Source: Pseudotabrizicola sp. (GTDB lineage Bacteria > Pseudomonadota > Alphaproteobacteria > Rhodobacterales > Rhodobacteraceae). From it: a stretch of 46,873 nt of DNA. The stretch spans positions 1 to 46,873 of the forward strand of contig NZ_JAUSNR010000005.1 in assembly GCF_030656345.1 (NCBI RefSeq), written 5' to 3'. A program made the translations under genes and the position numbers. Positions 27,579 through 36,277 of this stretch are shown one piece after another (the stretch's first letter is position 1; every line of letters starts with the position of its first letter). The notes under the pieces were generated by a model. That model saw nothing but the letters and a program-made list of their open reading frames with translations, had not been told where the DNA came from and searched no databases.

Positions 27579-28832
27579 ATGGCCGTAGTCACGGAAGAAC
27601 CGAAAGCTGGCTTTCGGCTCGGGATGCTCATCTACGACACCCGCTATCGTTCCATCACCATTCAGATCATTGTGCTCATGCTTGTCATGCTGGGGGCTGC
27701 CTGGCTGATTGACAACCTGCTGCGCAATCTGGCCGCACTGGGGCGGGGCATCGATTTCGGGTTCCTGTGGAACCGCGCCGGGTATGATATCAACCAGACG
27801 CTGGTGGAATACACCAATGACAGCACCCATGCCCGTGCAACGCTGGTCGGGCTGCTGAATACGCTGCTGATCGCCTTTCTGGGCTGTATCGCGGCGACGG
27901 TTGTGGGGGTTATCGCCGGAGTTCTGCGCCTGTCGAACAACTGGGTGATTGGCCGGCTGATGACGGTCTATGTCGAGATTTTCCGCAACATTCCGCTGCT
28001 GCTGTGGATCCTGATCATCTACACCATGTTCACCGAAGCCTTTCCGGCCCCGAACGCATTTCGCGGCGACACGCCGGCGGCGTCGATGGTGATGTTTGAC
28101 ACGGTGGCCTTTACCAACCGCTACACCGCCATTCCGTGGCTGATGTTTGACCGCTCGCTCGGCTGGCTGCCCTTGGGTCCGCTGTGGCTGAACCTTGATC
28201 TGACGGCGATTGTGGCAGCACTGCTCGGCGGGTTCCTGATCAACCGCGCCATCCTGCGCCGCGCGACCCGCATTCAGGAAGCCACCGGCGTCCGCCCCAC
28301 CACCTGGTGGCAGTGCCTGCTGGCGCTGTTCGGGCCGATCATTCTGGTGCTGCTGGCGCTTGGGACCCATCTGGACAGCCCCAGCCTGCAAGGCTTCAAC
28401 TTCACCGGGGGGCTGCAGGTTTCCAACTCGCTGGTGGCCCTGTGGCTGGCGCTGACGCTCTATACCGCCGCCTTTATCGCCGAAATCGTCCGCGCCGGGA
28501 TCAATGCCATTTCGCGCGGGCAGTCCGAGGCGGCCTTTGCCCTCGGCCTGCGCCCTGGCCGCACGATGAGCCTGATCATCCTGCCACAGGCGCTGCGGGT
28601 CATCATCCCGCCGCTGATCTCGCAATACCTCAACCTTACCAAGAATTCGTCGCTGGCCATCGCCGTCGGCTACATGGACCTGCGCGGCACGCTGGGCGGC
28701 ATCACGCTGAACCAGACCGGGCGCGGGCTGGAGGCGATGATGCTGCTGATGCTGATCTACCTGATCATCAGCCTGCTGATCTCGTCTGCGATGAACGTCT
28801 ACAACAACCGCGTCAAGCTGAAGGAGCGCTGA
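27579..28832 (+). CDS. bztB: Amino-acid ABC transporter permease
   Basis: 417 residues, an inner-membrane permease of the polar amino-acid class. The first helix is IQIIVLMLVMLGAAWLI; the core permease domain is HisM-like with an EAA loop SEAAFALGLRPGRTMSLIILPQAL (about residues 315-338) that docks on the ATPase. It has a long periplasmic/cytoplasmic insertion between helices (about 60-85 and 150-210), a feature of BztB/AapQ. AGGGGA precedes the ATG. bztC starts 1 bp after its stop. Confidence 0.92.
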   Translation: MAVVTEEPKAGFRLGMLIYDTRYRSITIQIIVLMLVMLGAAWLIDNLLRNLAALGRGIDFGFLWNRAGYDINQTLVEYTNDSTHARATLVGLLNTLLIAFLGCIAATVVGVIAGVLRLSNNWVIGRLMTVYVEIFRNIPLLLWILIIYTMFTEAFPAPNAFRGDTPAASMVMFDTVAFTNRYTAIPWLMFDRSLGWLPLGPLWLNLDLTAIVAALLGGFLINRAILRRATRIQEATGVRPTTWWQCLLALFGPIILVLLALGTHLDSPSLQGFNFTGGLQVSNSLVALWLALTLYTAAFIAEIVRAGINAISRGQSEAAFALGLRPGRTMSLIILPQALRVIIPPLISQYLNLTKNSSLAIAVGYMDLRGTLGGITLNQTGRGLEAMMLLMLIYLIISLLISSAMNVYNNRVKLKER

Positions 28833-28833
28833 G

Positions 28834-30144
28834 ATGAACACCAGCACAAGCACCTTCGTGCGCACCGAAATGCTGCCCGAACAGGCCCCGCCACTGACAG
28901 AGGCCGGTGCCGTCAAATGGGTGCGCGAAAACCTGTTCTCGTCCGTCCTTAACGGTATCCTGACCGTTCTGGGCATCGCGGCCGTGGCCTGGATCATCCT
29001 GCACATCGCACCCTGGCTGTCACGTTCGGTCTGGAACGCGGGCAGCCTGTCCGAATGCCGCCTGATCATCGCCGAGCGCCATGGCCCCGGTGTCACCGGC
29101 GCCTGCTGGGCCGTGATCCGCGAACGCTGGCCGCAATACCTGTTCGGCTTTTACCCGTCGCACCTGTACTGGCGCCCGGTTCTGGCCTTTGTGCTGCTGT
29201 GCGTCGCCGTGGCCCCAGTGCTGTTCGACAAACTGCCGCGCAAAATGCTGTGGTTCTCGCTGATCTACCCCGCCGTCGGCTTCTGGCTGCTGTGGGGCGG
29301 CACGGTCTGGGTTCCGGTCATGGCGGTCGCGGGCTTTGTCATCGGCTACTTCGCCGCGAAGCTGCTGCAGCCCGTCGCCGGCACCATCCTTGCCACCATC
29401 GCCGCCGTTCTGGCACCTGTGCTGTGGTGGCTGTTCCTTGCCGGCCCTGCGGCTGACGCGTTGCAATCCATCCTCCCGATCGCGCTGCAAGGCGTGCGCT
29501 CGCGGGAATTCGGCGGCTTCATCCTTGCCTTCACCATCGGCTTCACCGGCATCGCCTTTTCGCTGCCGCTGGGGATCATGCTGGCGCTTGGCCGTCAGTC
29601 CGACATGTTCATCGTCAACAAACTGTCGGTCGGGTTTATCGAATTCATCCGGGGTGTGCCGCTGATTACCCTGCTGTTCACCGCCTCCCTGCTGCTGAAC
29701 TACTTCCTGCCGCCGGGCACCGATTTCGACATCATCCTGCGCGTCATCATCATGGTGGTGCTGTTTGCAGCCGCCTACATCGCCGAAGTCGTCCGGGGCG
29801 GTCTCGCCGCCCTGCCACGCGGTCAGTACGAGGCCGCCGATGCACTGGGGCTGGACTATTGGAAGGCGCAGCGCCTGATCATCATGCCGCAGGCGCTGAA
29901 AATCTCGATCCCCGGCATCGTGTCGACCTTCATCGGCCTGTTCAAGGACACCACACTGGTGGTCTTCGTCGGCCTGCTCGATCCGCTCAAGGGCATCACC
30001 GACGCCGTCCGCGCCTCCACCGACTGGAAGGGGATCTATTGGGAACCCTACATCTTCGTCGGTGCCATCTTCTTTTTGTTCTGCTTCGGCATGTCCCGGT
30101 ACTCGATGTATCTGGAAGCCAAGCTGAAAACCGATCATCGCTAA
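28834..30144 (+). CDS. bztC: Amino-acid ABC transporter permease
   Basis: 436 residues, larger than most permeases of the class but matching BztC of R. capsulatus (about 434). It has extra N-terminal transmembrane segments (residues 45-65 and 120-215) before the core domain. The EAA loop is YEAADALGLDYWKAQRLIIMPQAL (about 330-353). It heterodimerises with BztB. The AAGGAG before it lies inside the bztB end, so the two genes are coupled. Confidence 0.92.
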   Translation: MNTSTSTFVRTEMLPEQAPPLTEAGAVKWVRENLFSSVLNGILTVLGIAAVAWIILHIAPWLSRSVWNAGSLSECRLIIAERHGPGVTGACWAVIRERWPQYLFGFYPSHLYWRPVLAFVLLCVAVAPVLFDKLPRKMLWFSLIYPAVGFWLLWGGTVWVPVMAVAGFVIGYFAAKLLQPVAGTILATIAAVLAPVLWWLFLAGPAADALQSILPIALQGVRSREFGGFILAFTIGFTGIAFSLPLGIMLALGRQSDMFIVNKLSVGFIEFIRGVPLITLLFTASLLLNYFLPPGTDFDIILRVIIMVVLFAAAYIAEVVRGGLAALPRGQYEAADALGLDYWKAQRLIIMPQALKISIPGIVSTFIGLFKDTTLVVFVGLLDPLKGITDAVRASTDWKGIYWEPYIFVGAIFFLFCFGMSRYSMYLEAKLKTDHR

Positions 30145-30156
30145 GGGAGCCGGAAC

Positions 30157-30945
30157 ATGTCCGAAGCCATCGCCCGCAAGATTGACCGCAGCCATATGCA
30201 GGTCAGCAATGAAGTCGCCATCCAGATCACCCAGATGAACAAATGGTACGGCACCTTCCACGTGCTGCGCGACATCAACATGACCGTCAACCGGGGGGAG
30301 CGGATCGTGATCTGCGGCCCCTCCGGTTCCGGCAAATCCACCCTGATCCGCTGCATCAACCGGCTGGAAGAACACCAGCAGGGCCAGATCATCGTTGACG
30401 GCACCGAACTGACCTCTGACCTGAAAAACATCGACAAGGTGAGGTCCGAGGTTGGTATGGTGTTCCAGCACTTCAACCTGTTCCCGCATCTGACCATCCT
30501 CGAAAACCTCACCCTCGCGCCGATCTGGGTCCGCAAGACCCCGAAAGCCGAGGCGGAAGAGGTGGCGATGCACTACCTGCGCAAGGTGAAAATCCCTGAA
30601 CAGGCGAACAAATACCCCGGCCAGCTGTCCGGCGGCCAGCAGCAGCGCGTCGCCATCGCGCGGTCCTTGTGCATGAAGCCGCGCATCATGCTGTTCGACG
30701 AACCCACCTCCGCGCTCGACCCCGAGATGATCAAAGAGGTGCTCGACACCATGATCGAACTGGCGGAAGAGGGGATGACCATGCTGTGTGTGACGCACGA
30801 AATGGGCTTCGCGCAGGCTGTCGCAAACCGGGTGATCTTCATGGATCAGGGCCAGATCGTGGAACAGAACGCGCCGAAAGAGTTCTTCAACAACCCGCAA
30901 TCGGACCGGACCAAACTGTTCCTGTCGCAGATTCTGGGCCACTGA
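30157..30945 (+). CDS. bztD: Amino-acid ABC transporter ATP-binding protein
   Basis: 262 residues. Walker [10 protein letters not shown] (54-62), Q-loop [11 protein letters not shown], signature LSGGQ (157-161), Walker B IMLFDEP (177-183) and the switch His in VTHEMGFA are all present. It energises BztBC uptake of Glu/Gln/Asp/Asn. The first ~20 residues ([17 protein letters not shown]) precede the NBD fold; ATG 30196 could be an alternative start, but GGGAGCC lies at the first. It is closed by an intrinsic terminator 30 bp later. Confidence 0.94.
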   Translation: MSEAIARKIDRSHMQVSNEVAIQITQMNKWYGTFHVLRDINMTVNRGERIVICGPSGSGKSTLIRCINRLEEHQQGQIIVDGTELTSDLKNIDKVRSEVGMVFQHFNLFPHLTILENLTLAPIWVRKTPKAEAEEVAMHYLRKVKIPEQANKYPGQLSGGQQQRVAIARSLCMKPRIMLFDEPTSALDPEMIKEVLDTMIELAEEGMTMLCVTHEMGFAQAVANRVIFMDQGQIVEQNAPKEFFNNPQSDRTKLFLSQILGH

Positions 30946-30974
30946 CACAGGCGGGCCCAGCACCGGACCGCCAC

Positions 30975-31000
30975 AAAAGGGCCCTGCGGGGCCCTTTTTT
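30975..31000 (+). terminator. Rho-independent terminator of the bzt operon
   Basis: A 10-bp stem AAAAGGGCCC (30975-30984) with GGGCCCTTTT (30989-30998), loop tgcg, T-run through 31000. Confidence 0.85.
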
Positions 31001-31078
31001 CATCTTGTGCACAGGCACGGCCTGCCCGAAAAGCACCCTGAGCGGTGCCCGTCGCACCGGGCAAGAAAGCAAAGCACC

Positions 31079-31813
31079 ATGGCCAGCCCTTCAACCTCGC
31101 GCGTGGACAGGCTTTTGTCTTCCATGGGCTATGGCTCGCGGAGCGAAATGGCGCAACTGGCCAAGGCCGGTCGCATCACGCTGGACGGCACTGCGCTGTC
31201 AAGTGCGTCCGGGCGCATCAAGGTCACCCCGGATCTGCCCACCCGCATGAAGATCGACGGTCAACCGATTGATCCGGTTGCGGGTCTGGTCATGCTTTTG
31301 CACAAACCTCTGGGCATGACCTGCTCGCACAAGGAGGCCGGGCCGCTGGTCTATGACATCCTGCCGCCCCGCTGGCGGCAGCGCACACCGGCAATTTCCA
31401 CCATCGGGCGGCTGGACAAGCAGACATCGGGCCTGCTGCTGCTGACCGATGATGGTGCCCTGCTGCACCGCGTGATCAGCCCGCGTCAGCATGTCAAAAA
31501 GGTGTATCGCGCCCGGCTGGCCCGGCCGCTGGACGGGACAGAAGCCGCGTTGTTCGCCTCGGGTCAGCTGATGCTGGAAGGTGAGGCCAAGCCGCTGGCC
31601 CCGGCGGGGCTGGAAGTGATCTCGGAAACCGAGGCGCGGCTGACCGTGACCGAAGGCCGCTACCATCAGGTACGCCGCATGTTTGCGGCCACCGGCAACC
31701 ACGTCGAAGACCTGCACCGCGAGAGTCTGGGCGGGCTGTCCCTGCCGGACAGCCTGTCGCCCGGTCAGTGGGTGCTGCTGACCGAGGCACAGATTGCCCT
31801 GATCTTTCAATAG
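31079..31813 (+). CDS. rsuA: 16S rRNA pseudouridine synthase, RsuA family
   Basis: 244 residues. The N-terminal S4 domain (RVDRLLSSMGYGSRSEMAQLAKAGRITLDG, 8-37) is followed by a catalytic domain with GRLDKQTSGLLLLT, Asp113 catalytic, and YHQVRRMFAATGNHVEDLHRE. RsuA makes pseudouridine 516 of 16S rRNA. The start ATG 31079 is chosen because the S4 domain begins within ten residues; the longer frame from 31007 has no similarity and lies in the leader. Confidence 0.9.
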   Translation: MASPSTSRVDRLLSSMGYGSRSEMAQLAKAGRITLDGTALSSASGRIKVTPDLPTRMKIDGQPIDPVAGLVMLLHKPLGMTCSHKEAGPLVYDILPPRWRQRTPAISTIGRLDKQTSGLLLLTDDGALLHRVISPRQHVKKVYRARLARPLDGTEAALFASGQLMLEGEAKPLAPAGLEVISETEARLTVTEGRYHQVRRMFAATGNHVEDLHRESLGGLSLPDSLSPGQWVLLTEAQIALIFQ

Positions 31814-31878
31814 GTCACGGGCCGGCGCTTGCGCCTGCACCGGCAAAGACCCGCCGGTGCAAACGCCCGTTGCGCGCC

Positions 31879-32064
31879 TTACTCTTCCGTCTTGCCCGCC
31901 GCCTTGGCCTTCATCCGCTCCAGCAGCTCTTCCTTGCTGGGGCGCAGGTTCGGGGTCTTGGTCGGGGCCTTGGCCTTCAATTCCTTGCCCGGCTTGGCGC
32001 TGGGGTCTTTCTGGCGGCCCTGATCCTTGCTCAGTTTCGGGTTGCCTGATTTTGCGTAATCCAT
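31879..32064 (-). CDS. Small basic hypothetical protein
   Basis: 61 residues, highly charged and Lys/Pro-rich, with no hydrophobic segment (MDYAKSGNPKLSKDQGRQK at the N-terminus, PSKEELLERMKAKAAGKTEE-type helix at the C-terminus). It is probably intrinsically disordered apart from the last 20 residues. The ATG context and coding character are good for such a short frame, and I recall similar short proteins in Rhodobacterales, but no function. It is convergent with rsuA, 65 bp apart. Confidence 0.6.
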   Translation of the reverse strand: MDYAKSGNPKLSKDQGRQKDPSAKPGKELKAKAPTKTPNLRPSKEELLERMKAKAAGKTEE

Positions 32065-32112
32065 GGGCTGTCGCCTTGTTCTAGATCCTGATCATGCGTC
32101 ATGCCTGAAACC

Positions 32113-32135
32113 GGGCACCGCTGCAAGCGGTGCCC
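32113..32135 (-). terminator. Hairpin downstream of the SixA-like gene
   Basis: A perfect 10-bp stem GGGCACCGCT/AGCGGTGCCC (32113-32122 with 32126-32135) with a 3-nt loop; on the minus strand it is followed by GGTTTC. It lies about 110 bp past the end of the phosphatase gene and upstream of the small basic protein. It is a weak terminator candidate. Confidence 0.35.
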
Positions 32136-32247
32136 AAAGGGCCGGGTTTTGGGGGCAATCGTTAAGATTTCAGGAAGATCAAGGAGCCAAGGCTTTGATT
32201 GCATGACGCTTATATCCTGCAACACCGGGGGAATCCCGTGGGCAGGC

Positions 32248-32751
32248 TCAGGCCATGATCTCTCGCGGAACGATGAAATCGTCCACCACCCCCTGCCCAA
32301 AGCCCAGATCCGCCCAGGACTCCACCACAAAATCCACCACCAGCGTGGCCCCTGTGGGGTAGCGGGAAAACTCCGGATTGACGGGCGCATGCGCCACCAG
32401 ACGGGTCGCAAACTCGGCAATGCCGGGGTTATGCCCGATCATCATCACCGTATCAGCCGTGGCATGGCGCAGCACCGCCAGCATCACATCCGGCCCGGCA
32501 TGATAGAGTGAGGGCTTGAGCTCCAGCACCGGCGTCGCGGGCAGGGCGGGTGCGATCCCCGCCCAGGTCTTGCGGGTCCGCGCCGCATCGGAACACAGCA
32601 CCTGACCGGGCACATAGCCCCGGCTGGCCAGCCATTGCCCCAGATCCGCCGCCGCCGCCCGCCCGCGTTCGTTCAGCGGCCGGTCGTGATCCGGCGTCAA
32701 AGGATCGTCCCAGCTCGATTTCGCATGTCGCGTCAAGATAAGGCGCTTCAT
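32248..32751 (-). CDS. Histidine phosphatase family protein, SixA-like
   Basis: 167 residues. The phosphatase RHG-type motif is at the very N-terminus (LILTRHAKSSW: Arg8, His9), with the second catalytic His in MMIGHNPG (His107) and Arg in CSDAARTRKTW. This small single-domain form matches SixA, which removes phosphate from histidine phosphotransfer proteins; the actual target is unknown. The start ATG (32751) places RHA at residue 8 as in the family; a longer frame upstream has no similarity. It runs 26 bp downstream of the Fe-S protein gene. Confidence 0.85.
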   Translation of the reverse strand: MKRLILTRHAKSSWDDPLTPDHDRPLNERGRAAAADLGQWLASRGYVPGQVLCSDAARTRKTWAGIAPALPATPVLELKPSLYHAGPDVMLAVLRHATADTVMMIGHNPGIAEFATRLVAHAPVNPEFSRYPTGATLVVDFVVESWADLGFGQGVVDDFIVPREIMA

Positions 32752-32777
32752 TCCCACTCTCCCCCCGATACGGGCGG

Positions 32778-33431
32778 TTACCCCGCCCTGTGGAATCGAC
32801 CCATATGATAGGCCGACTGTTCGCCAAGTCTTGCATAGCCTTGGGACACCGGGCAAGCACGGCGAACCCGGCAGCCGTTCGACAGGCAGTCGGTGCCCTC
32901 CGGCTGATCGAGAAAGCTGTGGCAGGCAGGCACATCATAACCCTCCGCCCCCAACGCCCCGACGGGGCAGGCCGTGACGCAAGGCTGCGCGCAGCCTTCG
33001 CAGGGCTTATGGGCGGCAGGCAGCTTCAGCGCCTCGCGCAGCACCAACGCCCCCCGGATGCTGACCATCAGCCCTTGGGTGCCATGCACCAGAAGCCTGA
33101 CCGGGCTGTCCCAGACCCGGCCGGTCCGCAGCGCCCATTGATAGAACGGATCATAGGGCGGCCCGCCAAAGGGAAAGCGCGCCTTGCCGCCCAGATCGCA
33201 GGCCAGCCGCCCGATCACCCGGCGCGACCAGCGATCCACCGGATCGGCCCCGCCCCATTCCGGCTGCGCCTTCAGATGCGCCCAGAACCCCGGTTCACGC
33301 GGGCCAAGCAACAGCGCGCTGCGCGCCCAATCGGGAAACCCCGCCTCACCCGCACAGTCAAACCCGCCCAGAACCTCCAGAAAGTGCGGCTCCAGCAGCG
33401 CGGTCAGACGGTCCAGGCTCAGCTTTGCCAT
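32778..33431 (-). CDS. Two-cluster ferredoxin-like protein, QueG-related C-terminal domain
   Basis: 217 residues. The C-terminal third has one full CxxCxxxCxxxC motif (144, 147, 151, 155: CEGCAQPCVTACP) and a second set (Cys182, 187, 193, with Cys170 nearby), consistent with two 4Fe-4S clusters. The N-terminal part (FDCAGEAGFPDWARSALLLGP, FWAHLKAQPEW) resembles the partial-barrel of epoxyqueuosine reductase, but there is no cobalamin-binding domain and the length is about half. An electron-transfer or degenerate QueG-like role is likely. ATG 33431 is favoured by GGAAAGG 6 nt upstream; a GTG two codons earlier is possible. Confidence 0.75.
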   Translation of the reverse strand: MAKLSLDRLTALLEPHFLEVLGGFDCAGEAGFPDWARSALLLGPREPGFWAHLKAQPEWGGADPVDRWSRRVIGRLACDLGGKARFPFGGPPYDPFYQWALRTGRVWDSPVRLLVHGTQGLMVSIRGALVLREALKLPAAHKPCEGCAQPCVTACPVGALGAEGYDVPACHSFLDQPEGTDCLSNGCRVRRACPVSQGYARLGEQSAYHMGRFHRAG

Positions 33432-33496
33432 GTGCACCTTTCCAAAATACTCCCGCGCGGCGCGCTCCGACAGCGGCCACCAAGGCCGCCGTCAGA

Positions 33497-34396
33497 TCAC
33501 CGCCGCACCAGCGGCTTCACCCGCGGCTCGGTCGAACGGATCTGGCTGCCCGCACCATGGTCGGTGAACAGCTCCAGCAGGCAGGCATTCGGGATGCGGC
33601 CATCGAGAATCGTCACCGCCCGCGTGCCCTGTTCAATCGCCAGCAGTGCGGTTTCGGTCTTGGGGATCATCCCGCCCGAGATCACGCCATCGGCGGTCAG
33701 CTGCCGGATCTCATCCGGGGTGATCTGGGTCATGACCTCGCCAGCGGCGTTCTTGACGCCCTGCACATCGGTCAGCAGCAGCAGACGGTCGGCCTGCAAG
33801 GCCCCGGCAATCGCCCCGGCAGCCGTATCGCCGTTCACGTTGAAGGTCTCATTGTCCGCCATGCCGGTGCCGACAGGGGCAATCACCGGGATGATCCCGG
33901 CAGTGTACAGATCGCGCAGCACCTGCACGTTCATCTCGACCGGGCGGCCCACGAAGCCGAGCTCTGGATCATCCGCCTCGCACACCATCAGGTCGTCGTC
34001 CTTGCCGGAAATGCCGACGGCGCGGCCACCGGCATCCATGATCGCCTGCACGATCCGCTTGTTGACGAGGCCTGACAGGATCATCTCGACCACCTGCACT
34101 GTGGCCTTGTCGGTGACGCGCTTGCCCCGCACAAATTCGCTCTTGATGCCCAGCTTGTTCAGCATGTCATTGATCATCGGTCCGCCGCCATGCACCACAA
34201 CCGGGTTCACCCCGACCTGACGCATCAGCACGATGTCGCGGGCGAATTCGGCCATGGCGGCATCGTCGCCCATGGCATTGCCCCCGAACTTCACCACCAC
34301 GACCGAGTCGGCGTAGCGTTGCAGATAGGGCAGGGCCTCAGAGAGCATCTTGGCGGTGTTCAGCGCGTCTTGCATGGTCAGGGTCTGCTGTTTCAT
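33497..34396 (-). CDS. argB: N-acetylglutamate kinase
   Basis: 299 residues. Second step of arginine biosynthesis: phosphorylation of N-acetyl-L-glutamate. Features are [12 protein letters not shown] at residue ~30, [14 protein letters not shown] and the C-terminal segment [26 protein letters not shown], plus an N-terminal helix of the type seen in arginine-inhibited hexameric enzymes ([28 protein letters not shown]). The start ATG at 34396 has GGAGG 7 nt upstream. It is 65 bp upstream of the Fe-S gene on the same strand and divergent from the SDR gene. Confidence 0.95.
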   Translation of the reverse strand: MKQQTLTMQDALNTAKMLSEALPYLQRYADSVVVVKFGGNAMGDDAAMAEFARDIVLMRQVGVNPVVVHGGGPMINDMLNKLGIKSEFVRGKRVTDKATVQVVEMILSGLVNKRIVQAIMDAGGRAVGISGKDDDLMVCEADDPELGFVGRPVEMNVQVLRDLYTAGIIPVIAPVGTGMADNETFNVNGDTAAGAIAGALQADRLLLLTDVQGVKNAAGEVMTQITPDEIRQLTADGVISGGMIPKTETALLAIEQGTRAVTILDGRIPNACLLELFTDHGAGSQIRSTEPRVKPLVRR

Positions 34397-34513
34397 GGGG
34401 CCTCCGGGTTGGGGTGGTTGGTAACGCCTTTGCAGCAAGCTGCCAAGCACCCTGTCCCGCCTTGTCTTTCCCGACCATAAGCGTAGGGTTTGCCCAAGCT
34501 CAAGGAGTAGGCC

Positions 34514-35245
34514 ATGACCGAGCAGAAAACCATTGTTCTGACAGGCGCATCGCGCGGCATCGGCCATGCCACGGTCAAGCGGTTTTCAGCCGAAGGGTGG
34601 CGGGTGCTGACCTGTTCGCGCCAGCCTTTTGACGCCCGTTGCCCCTGGCCCGGGGGGGAGGACAATCATATTCAGCTTGATCTGGCTGATCCCAACAAGA
34701 CCATCGCGGCGATTGAGACCATCAAGAGCAAGATCAACGGCCGTCTGGATGCACTGGTCAACAATGCCGGGATCAGCCCGAAGGGGCCGGATGGCGCGCG
34801 GCTGAACACTCTGGACACCGATCTGCGGACATGGGGGCAGGTGTTTCATGTCAATTTCTTCTCCTCCGTCATCATGGCGCGCGGGCTGAAGGATGAGCTG
34901 GCGGCGGCCAAGGGGTCGGTGGTCAATGTGACCTCGATTGCCGGGGTCAAAGTGCATCCGTTTGCGGGCGCGGCCTATGCCACGTCAAAGGCGGCGCTTG
35001 CCGCGCTGACGCGCGAGATGGCGCATGATTTCGGGCCCTTGGGCGTTCGCGTCAACGCGATTGCCCCCGGCGAGGTGGAAACCGCGATCCTGTCTCCGGG
35101 CACCGACAAGATTGTCGAAAAGCTGCCGATGCAGCGGCTGGGGCAACCCAAAGAGGTGGCCGATGTGATCTGGTTCCTGTGTTCGGACCAGTCGAGCTAT
35201 ATCTCGGGTGCCGAAATCGAGGTGAACGGCGCGCAGCATGTGTGA
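34514..35245 (+). CDS. Short-chain dehydrogenase/reductase (SDR)
   Basis: 243 residues, classical SDR. Cofactor motif TGASRGIG (10-17), NNAG (83-86), catalytic Ser141, Tyr155 and Lys159 (YATSK), and the C-terminal [15 protein letters not shown]. The basic residue after the first strand (SRQPFDAR) suggests NADP(H). The substrate cannot be read from sequence. AAGGAG precedes the ATG. It is divergent from argB, with 117 bp between. Confidence 0.88.
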   Translation: MTEQKTIVLTGASRGIGHATVKRFSAEGWRVLTCSRQPFDARCPWPGGEDNHIQLDLADPNKTIAAIETIKSKINGRLDALVNNAGISPKGPDGARLNTLDTDLRTWGQVFHVNFFSSVIMARGLKDELAAAKGSVVNVTSIAGVKVHPFAGAAYATSKAALAALTREMAHDFGPLGVRVNAIAPGEVETAILSPGTDKIVEKLPMQRLGQPKEVADVIWFLCSDQSSYISGAEIEVNGAQHV

Positions 35246-35364
35246 CGGGCCGCTCGGCGCTCCCTCGCGGGCGCTTCTCGCTGTGTCGGCCCGAGCGAGG
35301 AAAGCCGTAAGGCTTGACGAGCGCGCGGACGCCGCGCATACGCGCCGCAGTTCCGGAGGCCACT

Positions 35365-36234
35365 ATGCTTGACGATGCCGACGACATTCACCCGCTGTTT
35401 CACGGTGCGCCCAAGGGGCTGGAGTTCCGCAAGCTGCGCAAGCGGCTGGTGCAGCAGGCGCGTGAGGCGATTGAGACCTATGGCATGGCCAAACCGGGCG
35501 AGCGTTGGCTGGTCTGCCTGTCGGGCGGCAAGGACAGCTATACCCTTCTGGCGGTGCTGCACGAGCTGAAATGGCGCGGGCTCTTGCCGGTGGACCTTTT
35601 GGCCTGCAATCTGGATCAGGGCCAGCCCGGTTTTCCCGCCACCGTGCTGCCCGAGTTTCTGACCCGGATGGAGGTCGAGCACCGGATTGAATATCAGGAC
35701 ACCTATTCGGTGGTGATCGACAAAATCAAGCCGGGCGGCACGATGTGCAGCCTTTGCTCGCGGCTGCGGCGTGGCAACCTCTACCGCGTTGCGCGCGAAG
35801 AGGGCTGTTCGACGGTGGTTCTGGGCCATCACCGCGATGATATTCTTGAGACGTTTTTCATGAACCTGTTCCACGGTGGACGCCTTGCCTCAATGCCGCC
35901 GCGCCTGTTGAATGAGGATGGTGATCTGTTTGTCGCCCGCCCTTTGGCTTTTGTGGCCGAGGCCGATTGCGACAGGTTTGCCCGCGCCATGGGTTATCCG
36001 ATCATCCCATGCGATCTGTGCGGGTCGCAGGAAGGCTTGCAGCGCGCGCAGGTTAAAAAGCTGCTGGATGAGTGGGAATCGCGGGTGCCGGGGCGGCGGC
36101 AGGTGATGTTCCGGTCCCTGATGAATGTGCGCCCGTCGCATCTGGCTGATCCGGGCCTGTTCGATTTTGCCGGGCTGATGCAGCAAATTGGAACAAATGC
36201 AGAAAATCCGCCACAACTTCGGGACCCGGATTAA
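35365..36234 (+). CDS. ttcA: tRNA 2-thiocytidine-32 biosynthesis protein TtcA
   Basis: 289 residues. Adenylates and thiolates C32 of certain tRNAs using an Fe-S cluster. PP-loop SGGKDS (53-58); the cluster-binding CxxC at Cys128/Cys131 (MCSLCSR) and a third Cys in IPCDLCG (216/219); the [14 protein letters not shown] motif is intact. The ATG at 35365 follows CCGGAGG. The 119-bp gap from the SDR gene is GC-rich and holds nothing clear. Confidence 0.95.
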   Translation: MLDDADDIHPLFHGAPKGLEFRKLRKRLVQQAREAIETYGMAKPGERWLVCLSGGKDSYTLLAVLHELKWRGLLPVDLLACNLDQGQPGFPATVLPEFLTRMEVEHRIEYQDTYSVVIDKIKPGGTMCSLCSRLRRGNLYRVAREEGCSTVVLGHHRDDILETFFMNLFHGGRLASMPPRLLNEDGDLFVARPLAFVAEADCDRFARAMGYPIIPCDLCGSQEGLQRAQVKKLLDEWESRVPGRRQVMFRSLMNVRPSHLADPGLFDFAGLMQQIGTNAENPPQLRDPD

Positions 36235-36277
36235 GGGTTCAGATACCGCACGACCCTAGCCTTGACCCTGCGGGGGG

